Positions 60,830-64,000 of a stretch of 64,000 nt of DNA are shown piece after piece. This DNA comes from Vogesella urethralis (GTDB taxonomy: Bacteria > Pseudomonadota > Gammaproteobacteria > Burkholderiales > Chromobacteriaceae). The notes under the pieces were generated by a model, which did no database searches, was not told the DNA's origin, and saw only the letters and a list, made by a program, of their open reading frames with translations. The stretch lies in contig NZ_VMDW02000057.1 of NCBI RefSeq assembly GCF_007644045.2, forward strand, positions 1 through 64,000, in the 5' to 3' direction. The position numbers and the translations under genes are program-made. Each line of letters starts with the position of its first letter. The stretch's first letter is position 1.

Positions 60830-61255
60830 TCACGGCCAAACCCGGCATTGCCATGTTCCGCCCTCCGGTACGCAATGGCGCATGATGCCGGTAGACAACA
60901 GTTCGATGTAGCCCTCCTCCGGCGTACTCGCCGTCGCCCGCAGTACGTAGTAATCGGGATCGGTATTGCGCGGCGTACTGCCGAATGCCAGTGTGTAACT
61001 GGGTTGCGTGCTGGCAGGGTAATAAACGTACGGCAAGGCTGGCCACTGGGTGGCTGACAGTTTGTAGCTGCCCCTCTCACTATAAAAGCGCTCCAGCACC
61101 GCTGCATTTTCCTGCAGCAGGGCAGCCACCGCGGCGCGCTCGGCTTGATGCAAACTGGCCCGGTATTCTTGCACCGCCAGACTGGTGATGATGGCCACCA
61201 AAGTCAGTACCACCACCATTTCCAGCAACGTGAAACCTTGCCGAGCTAGGTGCAC
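60830..61255 (-). CDS. PilE-like minor type IV prepilin
   Basis: The 141-residue prepilin has a short leader and class III cleavage site HLARQG|FTLLEMVVVL with the required E5, a hydrophobic N-terminal helix, the QENAAVLERFYSERGSY segment typical of PilE-type minor pilins, and a C-terminal disulfide loop between HCVPEGGTWQC. Minor pilins prime pilus assembly; in Neisseria the minor pilin ComP is the receptor for the DNA uptake sequence. This protein could be a ComP analogue or a PilE/PilX homologue; the sequence alone does not decide. It overlaps fimT by ten bases and is cotranscribed with it. Confidence 0.85.
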   Translation of the reverse strand: MHLARQGFTLLEMVVVLTLVAIITSLAVQEYRASLHQAERAAVAALLQENAAVLERFYSERGSYKLSATQWPALPYVYYPASTQPSYTLAFGSTPRNTDPDYYVLRATASTPEEGYIELLSTGIMRHCVPEGGTWQCRVWP

Positions 61256-61776
61256 GGTAGCACCTGTCGGCTGCCACTACCGAATAGCCGTAACTCCCGG
61301 CAGTACCCTTCCGCATTTCTCGCCGTATACCGTACCAACGGTACCGATAGCATGCCACTAGGCGTGATCCGGTACTGTAAGACATTGCTGTGCAGCGTCA
61401 CCGCCGATTGAGGCAACACCACGTCGCGTGCCTCCTTGCTGTCGTAACTGGCCACGCGGCCAGCAGGACTGTCGATGAAAAACAGCACGCCCTCTGCTGC
61501 CTGATAATGCCCACCTGAGGCCCTGGCAGGCAGACAACCTTGCACATCGAGATTGCGCTTCAGATTGGCCAGGCACACCTGCACGCTTTGGCTACGGGTA
61601 ATAGCTTCGCTACGCATGCGCATGATCGCCGTCGCGACACGGGATAACTGCCCATCAACCGCCTGCCGGGCCATGAACTGGCGGTAGCCATCCAGATTCC
61701 AAAGCAGCACCATTGCGATGATGGCGAGTACCACCAGCAACTCCAGCAGTCCGGCTCCACAGCTACGTAATGACAT
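61246..61776 (-). CDS. fimT: FimT/GspH-type minor prepilin
   Basis: The 176-residue prepilin begins SLRSCG|AGLLELLVVLAIIAM, with G7 cleaved and E12 at +5, then a GspH-like beta-domain with cysteines in SVQVCLANLKRN, VQGCLPAR, EGYCREL and VLPCT. FimT proteins are minor pilins of the transformation pilus, and FimT of Legionella binds DNA with its C-terminal tail. ATG at 61776 with GGGAG six bases upstream is chosen. The C-terminus here is FGSGSRQVLPCT, with one arginine, so whether it binds DNA is open. It is the first gene of the two-pilin unit. Confidence 0.85.
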   Translation of the reverse strand: MSLRSCGAGLLELLVVLAIIAMVLLWNLDGYRQFMARQAVDGQLSRVATAIMRMRSEAITRSQSVQVCLANLKRNLDVQGCLPARASGGHYQAAEGVLFFIDSPAGRVASYDSKEARDVVLPQSAVTLHSNVLQYRITPSGMLSVPLVRYTARNAEGYCRELRLFGSGSRQVLPCT

Positions 61777-61924
61777 GACAGACTCCCGATCACCATCGAC
61801 CAAGCATGCACTCGGCATGACCATGGGAGCTTAGGAACATTCGTTGTCACATGTCAAACAGGCAAATTCAGCTGAAAATCCAGCCTAAAAGCAGCCCCAT
61901 CCATTGATAGTAAAAGATTAAAAG

Positions 61925-61951
61925 CAATAAAAAACCGCCCTATCGGGCGGT
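61925..61951 (-). terminator. Terminator after msbA
   Basis: ACCGCCC and GGGCGGT form a 7-base stem around TATC, with AATAAAAA before it on the plus strand giving a T tract on the minus strand. Confidence 0.85.
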
Positions 61952-61975
61952 GTGTCTGTTGCCACAAGCCAACCG

Positions 61976-63724
61976 TCAGCCTTCGGCAAACTGCATGCTG
62001 TGCAATTTGGCGTACATGCCGTTTTCAGCCAATAGCGACTGGTGCGTCCCTACCTCGATGACTTCACCCTGGTGCATCACCACAATACGATCAGCCTGCT
62101 CGATGGTAGACAGACGATGCGCAATCACCAGCGTGGTCCGGTTTTTCATCAGGTTATCCAGCGCGGCCTGCACCAGACGCTCGGACTCGGTGTCCAGCGC
62201 CGATGTCGCTTCATCCAGAATCAGCAGCGGCGCGTTTTTCAGCAGCGCACGGGCAATAGCCAGGCGCTGGCGCTGGCCGCCCGACAGACGGGTACCGTTT
62301 TCGCCGATTTCGGTATCGAAGCCTTCCGGTAGCGCCTCGATGAAGTCCAGCGCGTTGGCCGCGCGCGCGGCCTCGACGATCTGCTCGCGGCCAACCTTGT
62401 CCAGCACACCATACGCAATGTTGGCCGCCACGGTGCCATTGAACAGCACCACGTCCTGGCTGACCAAGGCAATCTGCTCGCGCAACGCAGGCAGCGCGTA
62501 GTCAGCCAGTGGTACGCCATCCAGCAGTAAACGGCCACTGTCGGGCTCGTAGAAGCGCGGCACCAGGCTGGCCAGCGTGGTCTTGCCGGAGCCGGAGGAA
62601 CCCACCAGTGCCACCGTTTCACCCGCGTTCAGCGTCAGGCTAATCTGCTTGAGCGCCGGCCGCTCGCTGCCAGGGTAGCTGAATGACAGCTGCTGCAACT
62701 CGAGCTGGCCGCGCGTCTTGCCGGCCAAAGGCAAGCCGGCCTGCTTTTCTTCCGGCTCATCCAGAAACTGGAAAATGGTTTCTGCCGCCGCCAAACCGCG
62801 TTGCAGCGCCTGCGAGATGCCGGTGATGCGCTTGATCGGCGCAAACAGCAGCATCATGGCGGTGAGGAAGGACATGAAATCGCCAGCACTGAAACCGCCA
62901 TGCTGCGCACGCAGCGCGGCAAAGTACAGGATGGCGGCCAACGCACAGGCAATCATCAGCTGGGTCACGCCGGTGTTGGCGGAGCTGGCCGCACTCTGCT
63001 TGACCTGGTTACGGCGCAACGCATCCGCCGCCTCATGAAAACGCTCGGCTTCGTACTGCTCGCCACCGTAAATCTTCACCACTTTACGGCCATCGATAGC
63101 CTCGCTGACTACCTGCACCATCTGCCCCATGCGCAGCTGGTTCTCGCGGGCCAGACCACGCAAACGCTTGCCGACAAAGTGCATGCAGGCGGTGACCGCG
63201 GGCATGACGACGAAACAGATCAGCGTCAGCTGCCAGTCGGTGTACAGCAGCAGCGCCAGCAGGCCCAGCGTGGTCACGCCATCCTTGACCGCCACGGTAA
63301 TCACATTGAAACCGGCTTCGGTAACCTGATTGACGTCGCTCGCAATACGCGAAATCAGCCGGCCCGACTGCTCGCGATCATAAAAGCTCACCGGCAAGCG
63401 TAGCAGCTTGACGAACATCTCTTCGCGCAGGGTTTGCACCAGACGGCCGGTCAGCCAGCTGGCCGTATATTCGTTGATAAAGCTGGTCACGCCACGCAGC
63501 AGGAACACGCCGATAATCGCCAGCGGCACCCAGCGGATGGTTGCCGGGTCCTTGTCGACAAAGCCGCCGTCGATCAACGGCTTGAGCAAACGGGCAAACG
63601 CCGCTTCGGTTAGCGCGGCGATACACATCGAGACCAGCGACAGGCTCAGTACCTTCCAGTAGCGCTGGATGTAACGCAGCAGGCGGCGGTAAACCTGCCA
63701 GCTGTGCTTGAAGGAATCGTTCAT
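61976..63724 (-). CDS. msbA: Lipid A export ABC transporter MsbA
   Basis: MsbA (582 residues) flips lipid A-core across the inner membrane. It has an ABC exporter membrane domain with six helices (VLSLSLVSMCIAALTEAAFARLLK, with LASFYDREQSGRLISR-like coupling sequence) and an ATPase domain with Walker A GSSGSGKTTLAS near 375, LSGGQRQRLAIARALLKN near 478 and Walker B LLILDEATSALDTES. The start MNDSFKHSWQVYRRLLRYI is typical of MsbA. It overlaps the glycosyltransferase stop by four bases (ATGA), so they are cotranscribed. Confidence 0.96.
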   Translation of the reverse strand: MNDSFKHSWQVYRRLLRYIQRYWKVLSLSLVSMCIAALTEAAFARLLKPLIDGGFVDKDPATIRWVPLAIIGVFLLRGVTSFINEYTASWLTGRLVQTLREEMFVKLLRLPVSFYDREQSGRLISRIASDVNQVTEAGFNVITVAVKDGVTTLGLLALLLYTDWQLTLICFVVMPAVTACMHFVGKRLRGLARENQLRMGQMVQVVSEAIDGRKVVKIYGGEQYEAERFHEAADALRRNQVKQSAASSANTGVTQLMIACALAAILYFAALRAQHGGFSAGDFMSFLTAMMLLFAPIKRITGISQALQRGLAAAETIFQFLDEPEEKQAGLPLAGKTRGQLELQQLSFSYPGSERPALKQISLTLNAGETVALVGSSGSGKTTLASLVPRFYEPDSGRLLLDGVPLADYALPALREQIALVSQDVVLFNGTVAANIAYGVLDKVGREQIVEAARAANALDFIEALPEGFDTEIGENGTRLSGGQRQRLAIARALLKNAPLLILDEATSALDTESERLVQAALDNLMKNRTTLVIAHRLSTIEQADRIVVMHQGEVIEVGTHQSLLAENGMYAKLHSMQFAEG

Positions 63725-64000
63725 GAATCAGAAGTCTCGGACGACAGCCCCGCCAGCGCCAACAGGCTGGCGGTATTGCTGCGGGGGGAAAAACGGCGCT
63801 GGACGTCGGCCTGGCCGGCCAGCGCCTGCGCTTGCACGGTGGCCGGGTCGGACAAGGCCTGCTCGATGGCAGCGGCCCAGGCAGCCACGTCGCCCGGCGG
63901 CAACAACTGGCCGGTCACGCCATCATGAATGGTTTCCGGGATGCCACCGGTGCGACTGGCCAGCACCGGCACCGTCAGGCTCAACGCCTCGATCTGCGAC
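63721..64000 (-). CDS. Glycosyltransferase family 4 protein, C-terminal end (partial)
   Basis: Only the last about 93 residues are visible; the gene enters from the right edge. The visible start SQIEALSLTVPVLASRTGGIPETI is the conserved GT4 nucleotide-sugar site (EA-x-x-x-x-P-V-x-A-S-x-x-G-G-x-x-E) of lipopolysaccharide core glycosyltransferases, and the rest (GVTGQLLPPGDVAAWAAAIEQALSDP) fits the C-terminal Rossmann domain. Its stop overlaps the msbA start. The MsbA neighbour suggests a role in lipopolysaccharide synthesis; the sugar and acceptor are unknown. Confidence 0.85.
   Translation of the reverse strand, partial: SQIEALSLTVPVLASRTGGIPETIHDGVTGQLLPPGDVAAWAAAIEQALSDPATVQAQALAGQADVQRRFSPRSNTASLLALAGLSSETSDS

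Overview
The window looks like a chromosome segment of a GC-rich betaproteobacterium of the order Neisseriales, most likely family Chromobacteriaceae (Vogesella/Chromobacterium-like; the genus is a guess). Pointers are the betaproteobacterial-style gene blocks rplU-rpmA-obgE beside divergent ispB, metX-metW, mrcA divergent from pilMNOPQ-aroK-aroB, msrPQ, and a tRNA-Arg(CCU).

Layout. (1) Positions 1-8.6 kb are an AT-richer acquired island. It holds a half-length hsdS, a DUF262/HNH (GmrSD-like) gene and a type I hsdR in one direction, then two small orphan genes, an array of palindromic operators and a P4-type tyrosine integrase at its right end. Its left part lies outside the window. (2) From 9.3 to 24.4 kb is ordinary core sequence: a LysE/RhtB exporter, VOC protein, lipoproteins, a secreted esterase, a cell-wall-peptidase-like protein, oligopeptidase A, gamma carbonic anhydrase, a chemoreceptor, thiol peroxidase, transporters and two hydrolases. 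(3) From 24.5 to 29.4 kb is a tightly coupled three-gene SMC operon of MukBEF/MksBEF/JetABC type with no nuclease partner. (4) From 29.4 to 35.4 kb come obgE, rpmA, rplU, ispB, tRNA-Arg, DUF3025, a YihY-type membrane protein and wrbA. (5) From 35.4 to 45.2 kb are penicillin-binding protein 1C, a thioester alpha-2-macroglobulin and an AmpG-like permease, i.e. periplasmic defence and cell-wall recycling. (6) From 45.2 to 51.1 kb are metW/metX, the methionine sulfoxide repair pair msrP/msrQ, a YbaK deacylase, a Bcr/CflA exporter and an ArsC-like protein. (7) From 51.2 to 64 kb are mrcA, the type IV pilus secretin operon pilMNOPQ, aroK-aroB, a mini-FimV, two minor pilins (FimT and a PilE-like one), msbA and the end of a glycosyltransferase.

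The most striking signal is not a gene. A short motif, AAGGTTGGCCGC (core GTTGGCCGC), is scattered over the core part of the window on both strands: I count 54 copies of the 9-mer core, 27 of GGTTGGCCGC and 11 of the full 12-mer. There is none in the first 9.7 kb (the island). It appears in several reading frames, forces rare codons (AGG, TTG), and occurs as perfect inverted pairs after prlC and at the start of msrQ. This is how DNA uptake sequences of Neisseriaceae and Pasteurellaceae behave, but the motif is unrelated to the known Neisseria sequence. The type IV pilus/secretin genes and two minor pilins in the same window would be the natural machinery to use it. I propose it as a candidate, possibly undescribed, uptake-signal-like repeat. 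The function is inference; the repeat itself is directly visible.
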